Positions 19,057-27,766 of a stretch of 64,000 bases of DNA are shown here, in pieces (the first letter of the stretch is position 1; the number at the start of each line of letters is the position of its first letter). The position numbers and the translations under genes were made by a program. The DNA comes from Flavobacteriales bacterium (GTDB lineage Bacteria; Bacteroidota; Bacteroidia; Flavobacteriales_D; Sanyastnellaceae), in assembly GCA_016722445.1 (NCBI GenBank), contig JADKIZ010000002.1, positions 310,001-374,000 on the forward strand. The letters run 5' to 3'. Below the pieces are notes generated by a model. That model was not told the origin of the DNA. It did no database searches and saw only the letters and a program-made list of their open reading frames with translations.

Positions 19057-19664
19057 TCAATTCAACAAAACCCTGCGGGTGATGATGTGATTGTTTTGTT
19101 CCAGTTTTACGAAATAAATACCGGCAGTGCGATCCGACACATCAAAACGGAAACTTTGTTCACCGATTCCAAGTTCGCGACGCAACAATTGAGATACTTC
19201 TTTACCAGTGATATCAATCAGAGTAAGCGTAGCAGCAGATGGTTGGTAGTTGTTCATATTGATAAACAGCACGTGATTATTGTAATCAACACCAGCAGTG
19301 AAATTCGATGCGAGATTCGATTCAATCACTGAACTTGCCGCTTGAGCTACAAAACCTCCAGCCATATTTGGTGCGTGAAAGGTGCATACATACCCATAGA
19401 CACCAGCCACTTCCACTGTATAGTCAAGGTTGGATTTGCCATTGTCAATGGTGAAGCCCATGTTGCAGCACCTGCCGGAACAGTTACAGATGTAGTGTTG
19501 TGTGTACCTCCGCTCCATACAAAATGAATGACGTCGCCAACGTTTACATTGATGGCATTGGGAGAAAAGGTAGTACCTGATTGGTCAATGGTAATGATTT
19601 CTGCTTTTGCAGAAAAACATGACAATAAAGATAAAATCAAGAATGAAGAGTACAGTTTTTTCAT
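19057..19664 (-). CDS. Exported cupredoxin (plastocyanin-like) with T9SS-type sorting tail, frameshifted
   Basis: About 202 aa if repaired. The signal peptide KKLYSSFLILSLLSCFSAKA leads into a cupredoxin domain: GDVIHFVWSGGTHNTTSV supplies a His, and YGYVCTFHAPNMAGGF supplies the Cys, His and Met of a type 1 copper site. The C-terminal 70 residues (DITGKEVSQLLRRELG to AGIYFVKLEQNNHIITRRVL) match the T9SS type A sorting domain. The two fragments (19347-19688 and 19057-19518) join if one T is added at 19425-19428 (PTFDYTVEV). Probably secreted or surface-attached; electron transfer or copper binding is inferred. Confidence 0.85.
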
Positions 19665-19689
19665 AGAATAATTTTTTGATGTGTACAAC

Positions 19690-19697
19690 CAAAATTA
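19690..19697 (-). promoter_or_regulatory. Bacteroidota -7 box of the cupredoxin promoter
   Basis: TAATTTTG matches TAnnTTTG exactly and lies 26 bp upstream of the ATG at 19664. No clear -33 TTG was identified. Confidence 0.55.
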
Positions 19698-19880
19698 CAC
19701 AAAGCCCTACTTCTTGCGTTGTTAAAAGCAAATTAGTTATCAATAGACGCGGCGAAGGTGGCAAAGGTCAGATTCAATCAGCCCTTCATTCATAGCAATC
19801 TTGCTTGCCTGACTGTTCAATTACACATGCTTGCATGCCATTGGAAAATTCTGTATACCCATAACACATATGTCAAACAA

Positions 19881-19909
19881 AAAAAAGCCCCCGAATCGGA
19901 GGCTTTTTC
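19881..19909. terminator. Bidirectional hairpin terminator
   Basis: AAAAAGCC..CG pairs with CG..GGCTTTTT (19882-19908, one internal mismatch). A and T runs on both flanks make it usable on either strand. It lies 17 bp after the stop of the acyl-CoA dehydrogenase gene on the minus strand. Confidence 0.8.
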
Positions 19910-19925
19910 AAATGTATAGATCTGC

Positions 19926-21104
19926 TTATTTAAAAGCATCAAAACCTGTGATGTCCATTCCTGTAATCAGGAGATGAATATCGTGTGTTCCTTCATAAGT
20001 GATGACAGATTCCAAATTCATCATGTGGCGCATCACCGGATACTCGCCGGTAATACCCATTGCACCGAGCACTTGTCGTGCATCGCTGATGATTTGTTTT
20101 GCCATAGCCAGGTTATTCCTTTTAGCCATACTGATCTGGGCAGAAGTTGCACGTCCATCATTGCGCAATTGACCAAGGCGGTATGTGAGCAACTGGGCTT
20201 TGGTAATTTCAGTAATCATTTCAGCCAGTTTTTTCTGTTGCAACTGAAACGCACCGATTGGTTTACCGAATTGGATACGCTCTTTAGAGTATCTCAATGC
20301 CACATCATAACAATCCAAAGCTGCACCAATGGCGCCCCAGGCAATGCCATAACGCGCACTATCCAAACATCCAAGTGGAGCGCCCAGACCACTCTTTCCA
20401 GGTAAAAGATTCTCTTTCGGAACTTTTACGTTGTCGAAAATGAGCTCGCCAGTATCGCTGGCACGAAGACTCCATTTACCGTGCATGGTCGGAGTTGTAA
20501 ATCCTTCCATTCCACGTTCTACGATGAGACCATGTACTCGACCCTGCTCATTTTTTGCCCAAACTACAGCCACTTGCGCGAATGGTGCATTGCTGATCCA
20601 CATTTTCGCGCCATTCAGGAGATAATGGTCACCCATGTCTTTGAAATTGGTGATCATGCCACCCGGATTGGAACCGAAGTCAGGCTCAGTTAGGCCGAAA
20701 CAACCCATCCATTCACCAGTAGCCAGTTTTGGCAAATACTTTTTGCGTTGTTCTTCACTTCCGTATTTATAGATCGGATACATCACCAGCGAACTTTGTA
20801 CGGAAGCCGTTGAGCGCAAACCGCTATCACAACGCTCCAGTTCTTGCATAATGAGTCCGTATGAAATCTGATCAAGTCCGGCGCCACCATACTCCGTTGG
20901 AATATAGGGACCGAATGCACCGATTTCACCAAGACCCTTCAAAAGGTGCTCTGGAAATTTGCATTTTTCCGCAGCTTCTTCAATGATTGGAGAAACTTCT
21001 TTTTTCACCCAAGCACGAGCAGTTTCGCGAATGAGTTTGTGTTCTTCCGTGAGCCACTCATCCATGAGATAGTAATCGTGGCCTTGATATAAATCTGTAC
21101 GCAT
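19926..21104 (-). CDS. Acyl-CoA dehydrogenase, glutaryl-CoA dehydrogenase-like
   Basis: 392-aa FAD-dependent acyl-CoA dehydrogenase. FAD-binding segments are GCFGLTEPDFGSNPGGM and MWISNAPFAQVAVVW. The catalytic base is Glu371 in VITYEGTHDIHLLITG, which together with the ARYGIAWGAIGAA segment is the glutaryl-CoA dehydrogenase form rather than the short-chain form. The family oxidises and decarboxylates glutaryl-CoA to crotonyl-CoA in lysine and tryptophan breakdown. It is monocistronic with a clear terminator. Substrate assignment is by motif only. Confidence 0.88.
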   Translation of the reverse strand: MRTDLYQGHDYYLMDEWLTEEHKLIRETARAWVKKEVSPIIEEAAEKCKFPEHLLKGLGEIGAFGPYIPTEYGGAGLDQISYGLIMQELERCDSGLRSTASVQSSLVMYPIYKYGSEEQRKKYLPKLATGEWMGCFGLTEPDFGSNPGGMITNFKDMGDHYLLNGAKMWISNAPFAQVAVVWAKNEQGRVHGLIVERGMEGFTTPTMHGKWSLRASDTGELIFDNVKVPKENLLPGKSGLGAPLGCLDSARYGIAWGAIGAALDCYDVALRYSKERIQFGKPIGAFQLQQKKLAEMITEITKAQLLTYRLGQLRNDGRATSAQISMAKRNNLAMAKQIISDARQVLGAMGITGEYPVMRHMMNLESVITYEGTHDIHLLITGMDITGFDAFK

Positions 21105-21207
21105 TTTTTGTTGAATGTTTTGCAGGTTGAAAAATTCCGGCGCGAATGTAATTCAACCTAGTGTTTAACGGGATGACGAAATATGTGAATTACTGGAGTT
21201 CAGCTCA

Positions 21208-21684
21208 TTAAAACATTCCCTCATCACGATTCGCTTCATACCAAGAATCGGCGGGAAGTTGTTTTCCACGACTGGCTGCCACAGCCAGTTCATCGCACCT
21301 TTCGTTCATAGGATGACCATTGTGCCCGCGGATCCAATGAAACTTCACCTGATGTTGCTTGGCAATGACCAAATAACGTTTCCAGAGATCCGGATTCTTG
21401 ACATTTTTCCAACCACGTTTGATCCAGCCTTCGATCCATTTCTTTTCAATCGCATCCACAACATACTTCGAGTCTGAATAAACGTCCACCGCACAACCAG
21501 GAGTTTTCAGCATTTCAAGGCCAACTATGACACTTAACAACTCCATTCTGTTGTTGGTGGTTAGTCTGAAACCTTCACTGAATTCTTTGCGATGAGGTCC
21601 GCTGATCAAGATTAAACCATAGCCTCCAGGTCCCGGATTTCCACTGGCAGCGCCATCAGTATACATCTGAATTTTTAAACTCAT
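21208..21684 (-). CDS. rnhA: Ribonuclease HI
   Basis: 158 aa. Removes RNA from RNA-DNA hybrids. The catalytic acidic residues are visible in MYTDGAASGNPGPGGYG (Asp9), NNRMELLSVIVGLEML (Glu) and DVYSDSKYVVDAI (Asp), with the His/Asp end HWIRGHNGHPMNERCDELA. The basic handle region WIEGWIKRGWKNV is present, typical of bacterial HI enzymes. It lies 8 bp after marC on the same strand. Confidence 0.95.
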   Translation of the reverse strand: MSLKIQMYTDGAASGNPGPGGYGLILISGPHRKEFSEGFRLTTNNRMELLSVIVGLEMLKTPGCAVDVYSDSKYVVDAIEKKWIEGWIKRGWKNVKNPDLWKRYLVIAKQHQVKFHWIRGHNGHPMNERCDELAVAASRGKQLPADSWYEANRDEGMF

Positions 21685-21692
21685 GGTTCAGT

Positions 21693-22271
21693 TTACTGCA
21701 AAAGAAATTGAATGTTGTTTGAAAACAATTTGACAGAGATGGCCAAAAGAATGATTCCAAAAACTTTTTCAAGAACAGTAATGCCAACTGCTCCCAATAA
21801 CCTTTCAATGCGATCTGTCAATCGTAAGACCAAATAAATTAATGGCATATTCAAAGCAACAGCAATGAGGATATTTATCCTATGGTATTCTGCTTCAAGT
21901 GAAATCAGTGTTGAAAATGTACCCGCTCCTGCAATGATTGGAAACGCCAGAGGAACAATAGACGCAGCCTTTTCACTTCCTTCCTTCTGTTTGAAAATTT
22001 TGATCCCCAATACCATTTCCATGGCTATGAAAAACAGAATAAATGAACCAGCTACAGCAAAGGAATTCACATCTACCCCGAAGAGATTCAAAAATTTCTC
22101 ACCCACGTAAAGAAAAATAGCCATCAATAAAAACGAAACCGATGTGGTGGTGATGGGCTGGATGTTACCAACAGAATTTTTGATCTTGAGTATGATCGGT
22201 ATGCTTCCGATGATATCAATCACCGCAAACAAAACCATAAAACATGAAAGTATTTCTTTCAGATCGGGCAT
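21693..22271 (-). CDS. MarC-family integral membrane protein
   Basis: 192 aa with about six membrane segments. The family signature is visible as FMVLFAVIDIIGSIPIIL at the N-terminus, VPLAFPIIAGAGTFSTLIS in the middle and a C-terminal GITVLEKVFGIILLAISV. MarC proteins are conserved inner-membrane proteins of unknown transport function; the original link to multiple antibiotic resistance is not supported. It is divergent from the small gene at 22393 and upstream of rnhA. Confidence 0.9.
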   Translation of the reverse strand: MPDLKEILSCFMVLFAVIDIIGSIPIILKIKNSVGNIQPITTTSVSFLLMAIFLYVGEKFLNLFGVDVNSFAVAGSFILFFIAMEMVLGIKIFKQKEGSEKAASIVPLAFPIIAGAGTFSTLISLEAEYHRINILIAVALNMPLIYLVLRLTDRIERLLGAVGITVLEKVFGIILLAISVKLFSNNIQFLLQ

Positions 22272-22366
22272 GTGGCGAAATTAGTCACTGGCCTTCTAAA
22301 AATGGTTTTGGTTTTTTTAACCAACTGCCCCGCATTTCTATTCGAACTATTTCGGTGTAGAATTGT

Positions 22367-22374
22367 TACTTTTG
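22367..22374 (+). promoter_or_regulatory. Bacteroidota -7 box upstream of the small exported-protein gene
   Basis: TACTTTTG matches TAnnTTTG exactly, 19 bp before the TTG start proposed at 22393. It argues against a start upstream of this point. Confidence 0.5.
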
Positions 22375-22392
22375 CAACACTTCGAAAAATCA

Positions 22393-22695
22393 TTGAAAAA
22401 ACTACTGGTCATATTGATGCTATTTGTGTTCGGACAGGCAACGGTCTGCACAACGACCATGTTTTTTCTGGATCACCTCGAGTTAATCTCACTCGTGGAT
22501 ACCCCTACTACCGGAACCATGATTGAAGAAGAAGAAACTGATGAGGAGTTGTCATGCAATTCAAAGCATGAAGACATCACTCCGGTATTTTTCATTGCAG
22601 AACCCAATCTGGGTTATTTCAACACACAGGATTATTATCTCTTGCCTGGCTTTACCGACCGGGTTTTTTCGCCTCCTGAATCAGTGAATTGCTGA
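22393..22695 (+). CDS. Small exported protein of unknown function
   Basis: 100 aa from a TTG start. KKLLVILMLFVFGQATVC is a good signal peptide. The mature part is acidic (GTMIEEEETDEELSC) and ends PGFTDRVFSPPESVNC, with a few Cys residues. I recognise no family. The first ATG in frame (22417) would delete half of the signal peptide, so TTG is preferred. An inverted repeat (22672-22679 with 22709-22716) spans the stop codon. It lies 89 bp upstream of the SulP gene and could be a leader of that operon. Confidence 0.5.
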   Translation: MKKLLVILMLFVFGQATVCTTTMFFLDHLELISLVDTPTTGTMIEEEETDEELSCNSKHEDITPVFFIAEPNLGYFNTQDYYLLPGFTDRVFSPPESVNC

Positions 22696-22716
22696 TTCTA
22701 TTTCTCCCTCAGGAGG
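22672..22716. repeat. Inverted repeat spanning the end of the small gene
   Basis: CCTCCTGA (22672-22679) pairs with TCAGGAGG (22709-22716), with a nested ATCAG/CTGAT pair inside. No T-run follows, so it is not a standard terminator. It could act as an attenuator or mRNA 3' stem before the SulP gene. Confidence 0.45.
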
Positions 22717-22784
22717 ACTTCACATTTTATAATTCATAGTGCGCAAGCACTTCACTTTCGGATTTATCCGTCCATTCGGTATTT

Positions 22785-24395
22785 ATGAAAAACATCAAAA
22801 AACGAGAATTTACTTTTAATTATCTCAAAAACGATTTACCCGCAGGATTGGTAGTTTTCCTGGTTGCTTTACCGCTTTGTCTGGGTATTGCATTGGCTAG
22901 TCAGGCACCTCTATTCTCCGGAATCATTGCAGGTATTGTCGGAGGTATCGTTGTCGCTTCCATCAGCGGCTCGCCATTGAGTGTAACGGGTCCAGCTGCC
23001 GGACTTACTGTGATAGTGGCTTCTGCCATCACAACACTCGGAAGTTTTGAAGCCTTTTTACTTGCAGTAGCCATTGCGGGCATCTTGCAAATTATTCTAG
23101 GTATCATCAAAGCTGGTATTATCGGATATTACTTTCCATCAAGCGTCATCAAAGGCATGCTTGCAGCCATTGGAATTATACTTATTCTGAAACAAATTCC
23201 ACACGCACTTGGTTATGATAAAGATGCAGAAGGTGATTTCGATTTCATACAAATGGATGGAGCAAATACCTTCACAGAAATCATCAACGCCATCTATGCT
23301 GCACAAACGGGAGCCATCATTATTGCGCTGGTTTCATTGGCCATACTGATTCTTTGGGAAAGACCATTTTTGAAAAAACACAAGTTCTTTCAAGTGGTAC
23401 CCGGAGCATTGATCACGGTCATCACTGGATTGGCACTCAATACATGGTTTGAATACTCCATACCTGCTTTGCACATGACAGGTGAAACATTGGTGAATCT
23501 ACCTGTTGCATCTGATGCTGGTGAATTTCTCAGTTTCTTCAGTTTTCCGGATTTTGCATCCATTGGAAATCCTCAGGTATGGATCGTCGCATTGACCATC
23601 GCCATCATTGCCAGTCTTGAAACACTATTAAGTGTAGAAGCTGCGGATAAACTTGACCCATACAAACGTGACACACCAACCAACCGTGAATTGACCGCTC
23701 AAGGTGTTGGCAACCTTATTTCAGGACTCATTGGCGGTCTTCCCATGACTGCTGTGATTGTGAGATCTTCTGCCAATGTCAATGCTGGTGCAAAGACTAA
23801 ACTATCAGCCATGATTCATGGCGTGCTGCTTCTCATCGCCGTGGTGTTCATTGCTACTCTACTCAACAAAATCCCGTTGGCATGTCTGGCAGCATTGCTC
23901 ATCCTTACAGGATATAAACTTGCTAAAGTTTCACTATTCAAATCGATGTATCGTTTGGGAATATCGCAGTTTCTTCCTTTTCTGATTACCGTTATCGCCA
24001 TTCAGTTTTCCGATCTGCTTCGCGGAATTGGAATAGGTATGCTCGTGGCTATTTTCTTCATTCTTCGAAACAATTACATGCGAGCCTACTCCGTGAAAAA
24101 AACTGAATCGAGCGAAGGAATAACACGTTACGAAATTGACCTGTCAGAAGAAATCACCTTCCTCAGTAAAGGGAGCATTGGTAAATTTCTTTATGATCTT
24201 CCGGAAGACAGTCATATCACCATCAACGGAGAAAAGGTAACCGCTATCGATCCAGATGTTCTTGAAATCATTCATGATTTCAAGAGCACAGCAGAGTTGA
24301 AAACATCACGGTCAAACTTATTTCATTGCCCAAATACAGTGGCACTCCAGCTCACTAAAAACAACCATCATCAACATCAAACACAGAAAAAATGA
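22785..24395 (+). CDS. SulP-family anion transporter, probable bicarbonate importer
   Basis: 536 aa, more than ten membrane segments. SulP signatures are visible: LPAGLVVFLVALPLCLGIAL, then SGSPLSVTGPAAGLTVIVAS, and AIIASLETLLSVEAADKLDP. The C-terminus after residue 445 is a short, divergent STAS-like region (DSHITINGEKVTAIDPDVL). It overlaps a beta-carbonic anhydrase gene by 4 bp, an arrangement that strongly suggests bicarbonate as substrate, since the two would interconvert and move inorganic carbon. Sulfate transport is the main alternative, but no sulfur genes are near. Confidence 0.92.
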   Translation: MKNIKKREFTFNYLKNDLPAGLVVFLVALPLCLGIALASQAPLFSGIIAGIVGGIVVASISGSPLSVTGPAAGLTVIVASAITTLGSFEAFLLAVAIAGILQIILGIIKAGIIGYYFPSSVIKGMLAAIGIILILKQIPHALGYDKDAEGDFDFIQMDGANTFTEIINAIYAAQTGAIIIALVSLAILILWERPFLKKHKFFQVVPGALITVITGLALNTWFEYSIPALHMTGETLVNLPVASDAGEFLSFFSFPDFASIGNPQVWIVALTIAIIASLETLLSVEAADKLDPYKRDTPTNRELTAQGVGNLISGLIGGLPMTAVIVRSSANVNAGAKTKLSAMIHGVLLLIAVVFIATLLNKIPLACLAALLILTGYKLAKVSLFKSMYRLGISQFLPFLITVIAIQFSDLLRGIGIGMLVAIFFILRNNYMRAYSVKKTESSEGITRYEIDLSEEITFLSKGSIGKFLYDLPEDSHITINGEKVTAIDPDVLEIIHDFKSTAELKTSRSNLFHCPNTVALQLTKNNHHQHQTQKK

Positions 24396-25117
24396 AAGCA
24401 CATACCAGCATAACTCAAGCAAATGTTTCCCCTCAAAAAGCCCTTGAATTACTTCAGGAAGGAAACGAGCGATTTATCAGCAACCTCAAAGTGAATCGCA
24501 ACTTGTTGCAACAAGCCAATGAAACAAGGGAAGGTCAATGGCCTTTTGCGGTGATCTTAAGTTGTATAGACAGCCGAACTTCTGCGGAGCTCATTTTCGA
24601 CCAAGGTCTAGGTGATATTTTCTCGGTGCGTATTGCAGGCAATATCGTGAATACCGACATCATAGGCAGTCTTGAATTCGCCTGTAAAGTTGCGGGTTCC
24701 AAGCTTATTGTTGTACTTGGCCACACCAATTGCGGAGCAGTAAAAGCAGCATGCGATCATGTGGAAATTGGCAGCATCACAGAATTGTTGTCTAAAATTC
24801 AACCTGCCATTTATCAAGAAACTGAAACACTCAATCACGCACAACGCAATTCATCGAACAAAGATTTTGTGCAGAATGTGACCAGAAACAATATACACGT
24901 TTCGGTAAAAGCCATCATCAATAGAAGCATCATTTTAGACCAGATGATTCGAAGTGGCGAAATCGCCATCATCGGAGCCATTCATGATCTCAGCACCGGT
25001 AGGGTGCAGTTTTATGAAGACACATTGGTCGATCAGAAAAAATTGTTGTCACAATCAGCCTCATCGAACAGTACGCCTCATTCGAAAGAAACGGTGACTG
25101 CCGACGCTCATTCGTGA
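24392..25117 (+). CDS. Beta-carbonic anhydrase
   Basis: 241 aa. Zinc ligands are Cys58 (with the Asp60-Arg62 dyad in SCIDSRT) and His111/Cys114 in VVLGHTNCGA. Catalyses CO2/bicarbonate interconversion. Its ATG overlaps the stop of the SulP gene, so the two are translationally coupled. The C-terminal 40 residues are polar and beyond the usual fold. No signal peptide, so it is cytoplasmic, where it would supply or consume bicarbonate moved by the transporter. Confidence 0.94.
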   Translation: MKAHTSITQANVSPQKALELLQEGNERFISNLKVNRNLLQQANETREGQWPFAVILSCIDSRTSAELIFDQGLGDIFSVRIAGNIVNTDIIGSLEFACKVAGSKLIVVLGHTNCGAVKAACDHVEIGSITELLSKIQPAIYQETETLNHAQRNSSNKDFVQNVTRNNIHVSVKAIINRSIILDQMIRSGEIAIIGAIHDLSTGRVQFYEDTLVDQKKLLSQSASSNSTPHSKETVTADAHS

Positions 25118-25143
25118 TAACAGTGTTTGTTGGGTTACTTATG

Positions 25144-25175
25144 AAGGGAGAGTTGGTTAGCTCTCCCTTCCCTTT
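25144..25175 (+). terminator. Probable terminator after the carbonic anhydrase gene
   Basis: AAGGGAGAG (25144-25152) pairs with CTCTCCCTT (25161-25169) around an 8-nt loop, followed by a short pyrimidine-rich CCCTTTAT. It lies 27 bp after the stop codon. Confidence 0.65.
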
Positions 25176-25257
25176 ATATGCTGTATGTAAGACTTATTAT
25201 CGAAAATAAAATGACGAGATTCAGCCCATTCTCATTGGCTGCTCAGAAATCAATAAC

Positions 25258-25827
25258 TCAATTCTCCCGTAAAATTTTTTCTATCACAGTAGGAAAATAC
25301 TCCATTTCCAAAGCCCTTACTTTTCGCTCAATATCAAGTGGGGTGTCCGATGTTTCAATGACTGTTTTAGCTTGAAAAATAATTTGTCCTTCGTCGTAAT
25401 GTTCATTCACAAAGTGAATTGTTATTCCTGATTCTTTTTCGCGATGATCATGTACTGCTTCATGCACATGATGACCGTACATCCCCTTTCCTCCGTACGC
25501 AGGAAGTAATGCAGGATGAATATTGACAATCGCATGAGGAAAGGCCTTGATCAAATTCTCTGGGACTTTTTTGAGAAAACCGGCCAGCACAATAAAATTT
25601 ACATTGCGAGAAAGCAACAATTGCAAAAACTGGTCGCTCGAATAAAAATTTTCATGATTAAGTAGACATGTTTCAATGGAGTGTTCTTTGGCAATGTCCA
25701 AGACGCCGGCATCACTTTTGTTTGACGCAATCAAGACAATGCGAACATCATTATTGCCTTTAAAATGATTGATGATATTGCGGGCATTATTGCCAGCGCC
25801 CGAAGCCAGAATAGCAATTCTTTTCAC
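25258..25827 (-). CDS. purN: Phosphoribosylglycinamide formyltransferase
   Basis: 189 aa; 10-formyl-THF-dependent formylation of GAR in purine synthesis. The N-terminal phosphate loop is ILASGAGNNARNII, the catalytic Asn-His region is AIVNIHPALLPAYGGKGMYG, and the folate-side motif is SGITIHFVNEHYDEGQII. The GTG at 25827 is chosen because a consensus -7 box lies at 25846-25853, so the longer TTG start at 25848 would fall inside the promoter. In this family the Asn-x-His motif contributes to catalysis, and both residues are present. Confidence 0.93.
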   Translation of the reverse strand: MKRIAILASGAGNNARNIINHFKGNNDVRIVLIASNKSDAGVLDIAKEHSIETCLLNHENFYSSDQFLQLLLSRNVNFIVLAGFLKKVPENLIKAFPHAIVNIHPALLPAYGGKGMYGHHVHEAVHDHREKESGITIHFVNEHYDEGQIIFQAKTVIETSDTPLDIERKVRALEMEYFPTVIEKILREN

Positions 25828-25845
25828 AACCTTACAATTTGGGGA

Positions 25846-25853
25846 CAAAGATA
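25846..25853 (-). promoter_or_regulatory. Bacteroidota -7 box of purN
   Basis: TATCTTTG on the minus strand, an exact TAnnTTTG match, 18 bp upstream of the GTG start of purN. Confidence 0.6.
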
Positions 25854-25862
25854 CACCTTGTA

Positions 25863-27764
25863 TCAGGCCCTCATTTCTGTTTGGTTACCTTGTACAAGTT
25901 CAAGTATTTTTTTATACAAAATTTCCGGTTGAAATGGCTTTGACATATACTCATTCATTCCTACCTGCAGACATTGATCCCGCTCACCACTGATGGCATT
26001 CGCTGTAAGCGCAATGATCGGGGTTTTGAGGTGAAAATCCCTCCTCAGTTCAATGGTTGTTTCAAATCCATCTTTCAATGGCATTTGTAAATCCATCAAA
26101 ATGACATCGAAGGAAATGTTTTTCAAAGTATCAATAGCCAATACTCCGTTTGCACATACTTCCACTGCAGCATTCCAGTTTTTCAATAACGAAGTGGCGA
26201 GGAATTGATTGACCGGATTGTCCTCTACAACAAGCACACGGATACCACTCAAATCAGGATTAAAATTTTCTGTTTGTTTCTCCGGTGCTTCGGATTTGCG
26301 CAGTGTCACTTCAAAATAAAATTCTGAGCCCACATTTTTTTCGCTCTTTAATTTTAAAGAACCTCCCATCAATTCCACAATTTTTCTGGAAATGGTAAGT
26401 CCAAGACCTGTTCCTCCGTATTTGCGTGTGGTGCTGGAATCTTCTTGAGAAAATTCCTGAAAAACCGCTCCTTGCCTTTCAGGTGCGATGCCTATTCCTG
26501 TATCTCGTACGCCAATGTATAATGTCTGCTTATCATCAGAATTGCTCTTCAGTTGAGCTGTCACACAAATTTCACCTTGATGCGTAAACTTGATAGCATT
26601 ACTAATGAGGTTGGTTAACACCTGATTCAAACGGTGGGGATCTCCATACAGAAAACTTGAAATGTTTGGATCAATATCATATCGGAATTTCAATCCTTTT
26701 TCTTCCGCCTTCAATCCGAGACTTCGCGACAAAACATGTAGTATTTTCTCTGGTGAAAACGAAATATTTTCTAATTCCACTTTTCCACTTTCAATGCGAG
26801 AAATATCTAATAGATCATCGATGAGTACCAACAATCCGTCGGAAGAAAACTTCATGGTTTGAATGTATTCCTTCTGAATGGCGTTGATTTCAGTTCCAGC
26901 AAGCAAAGAAGTTATTCCCACAATGGCATTCACTGGTGTTCTCAATTCATGACTCACGTTTGCCAATATGGTTTTTCTTACTTCCAGAGAAGCTTCAGCA
27001 TCTCTTCTGGCATGTCTTAACTCACTCTCCAATTTCTTTTGTGACGTGATGTCAAAAACAATCATGACACCTCCGGTAACATTGCCCTGTGCATCGAAGA
27101 CAGGAGTGGTGGTGCAAAACAGCCAAAACGTTTCTCCCGACTTGCGACGCATTGGTGCTTCAAAGACTTCTTTCACAAAAGAGAAATGAAATCCTTCCGG
27201 ACAAGCCTTTTCGGCTGGTCGTTTTTCACCAGCCTGGAAAAAATCAGATGTCTTACCTACTAGTTCCGCACTATTAAAACCGAAAAACGTCGCAAAGTTT
27301 TTCTGAACATTGGTAAGTCGGCCATCCAAATCATATTCAACCATACCAAGGTGAAGATTATCCATGATCTCGAGCAATCGTTGATCGGATTGCTCCTTCA
27401 TACTCTCAGCAATTTCGCGTCTTGTAATAGATTCCTGAAGAATGTCCGCAATACAAAGTAAATCGGTCTCATCCCCCATTTCAGTGTCGGGTACCAAACG
27501 CATCACTGCTTCTTTCAATGAATCGATCACTATGGTTTGATCGTCGAGCATGGTTTTGATTTGACTCTTTTTGGTAGTCAATTCATCACTGCTTTCACGC
27601 ATCGCAGTTTCCATCAACAAACGGTCATTGTCGTGATGATAATAACTTTCATTGATAGCACTGAACATCTCCCGAAATTCATCTGGAATTTCTGGATAGC
27701 CTGGCAGCCATTTTCTCATTTGGCGTTCCAGCAATCGATGAGTTGTTCTTTTCAGATCTTTCAC
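25863..27764 (-). CDS. Hybrid sensor histidine kinase/response regulator
   Basis: 633 aa from a GTG at 27764, directly after the FIST stop (27767); the frame extends to a TTG at 27818 inside the FIST gene. Order: N-terminal helical segment, PAS domain (about 125-245; DNLHLGMVEYDLDGRLTN, GFNSAELVGKTSDFF), HisKA with phospho-His at about 272 (NVSHELRTPVNAIVG), HATPase (NLISNAIKFTH, RDTGIGIAPE, GGTGLGLTISRK), then a receiver domain (VLVVEDNPVNQFLATSLL, phospho-Asp in VILMDLQMPLKDGFE). No membrane segment is seen, so it is a cytosolic sensor. Coupling to a FIST sensor suggests that FIST supplies the input. Confidence 0.93.
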   Translation of the reverse strand: MKDLKRTTHRLLERQMRKWLPGYPEIPDEFREMFSAINESYYHHDNDRLLMETAMRESSDELTTKKSQIKTMLDDQTIVIDSLKEAVMRLVPDTEMGDETDLLCIADILQESITRREIAESMKEQSDQRLLEIMDNLHLGMVEYDLDGRLTNVQKNFATFFGFNSAELVGKTSDFFQAGEKRPAEKACPEGFHFSFVKEVFEAPMRRKSGETFWLFCTTTPVFDAQGNVTGGVMIVFDITSQKKLESELRHARRDAEASLEVRKTILANVSHELRTPVNAIVGITSLLAGTEINAIQKEYIQTMKFSSDGLLVLIDDLLDISRIESGKVELENISFSPEKILHVLSRSLGLKAEEKGLKFRYDIDPNISSFLYGDPHRLNQVLTNLISNAIKFTHQGEICVTAQLKSNSDDKQTLYIGVRDTGIGIAPERQGAVFQEFSQEDSSTTRKYGGTGLGLTISRKIVELMGGSLKLKSEKNVGSEFYFEVTLRKSEAPEKQTENFNPDLSGIRVLVVEDNPVNQFLATSLLKNWNAAVEVCANGVLAIDTLKNISFDVILMDLQMPLKDGFETTIELRRDFHLKTPIIALTANAISGERDQCLQVGMNEYMSKPFQPEILYKKILELVQGNQTEMRA

Positions 27765-27766
27765 AA

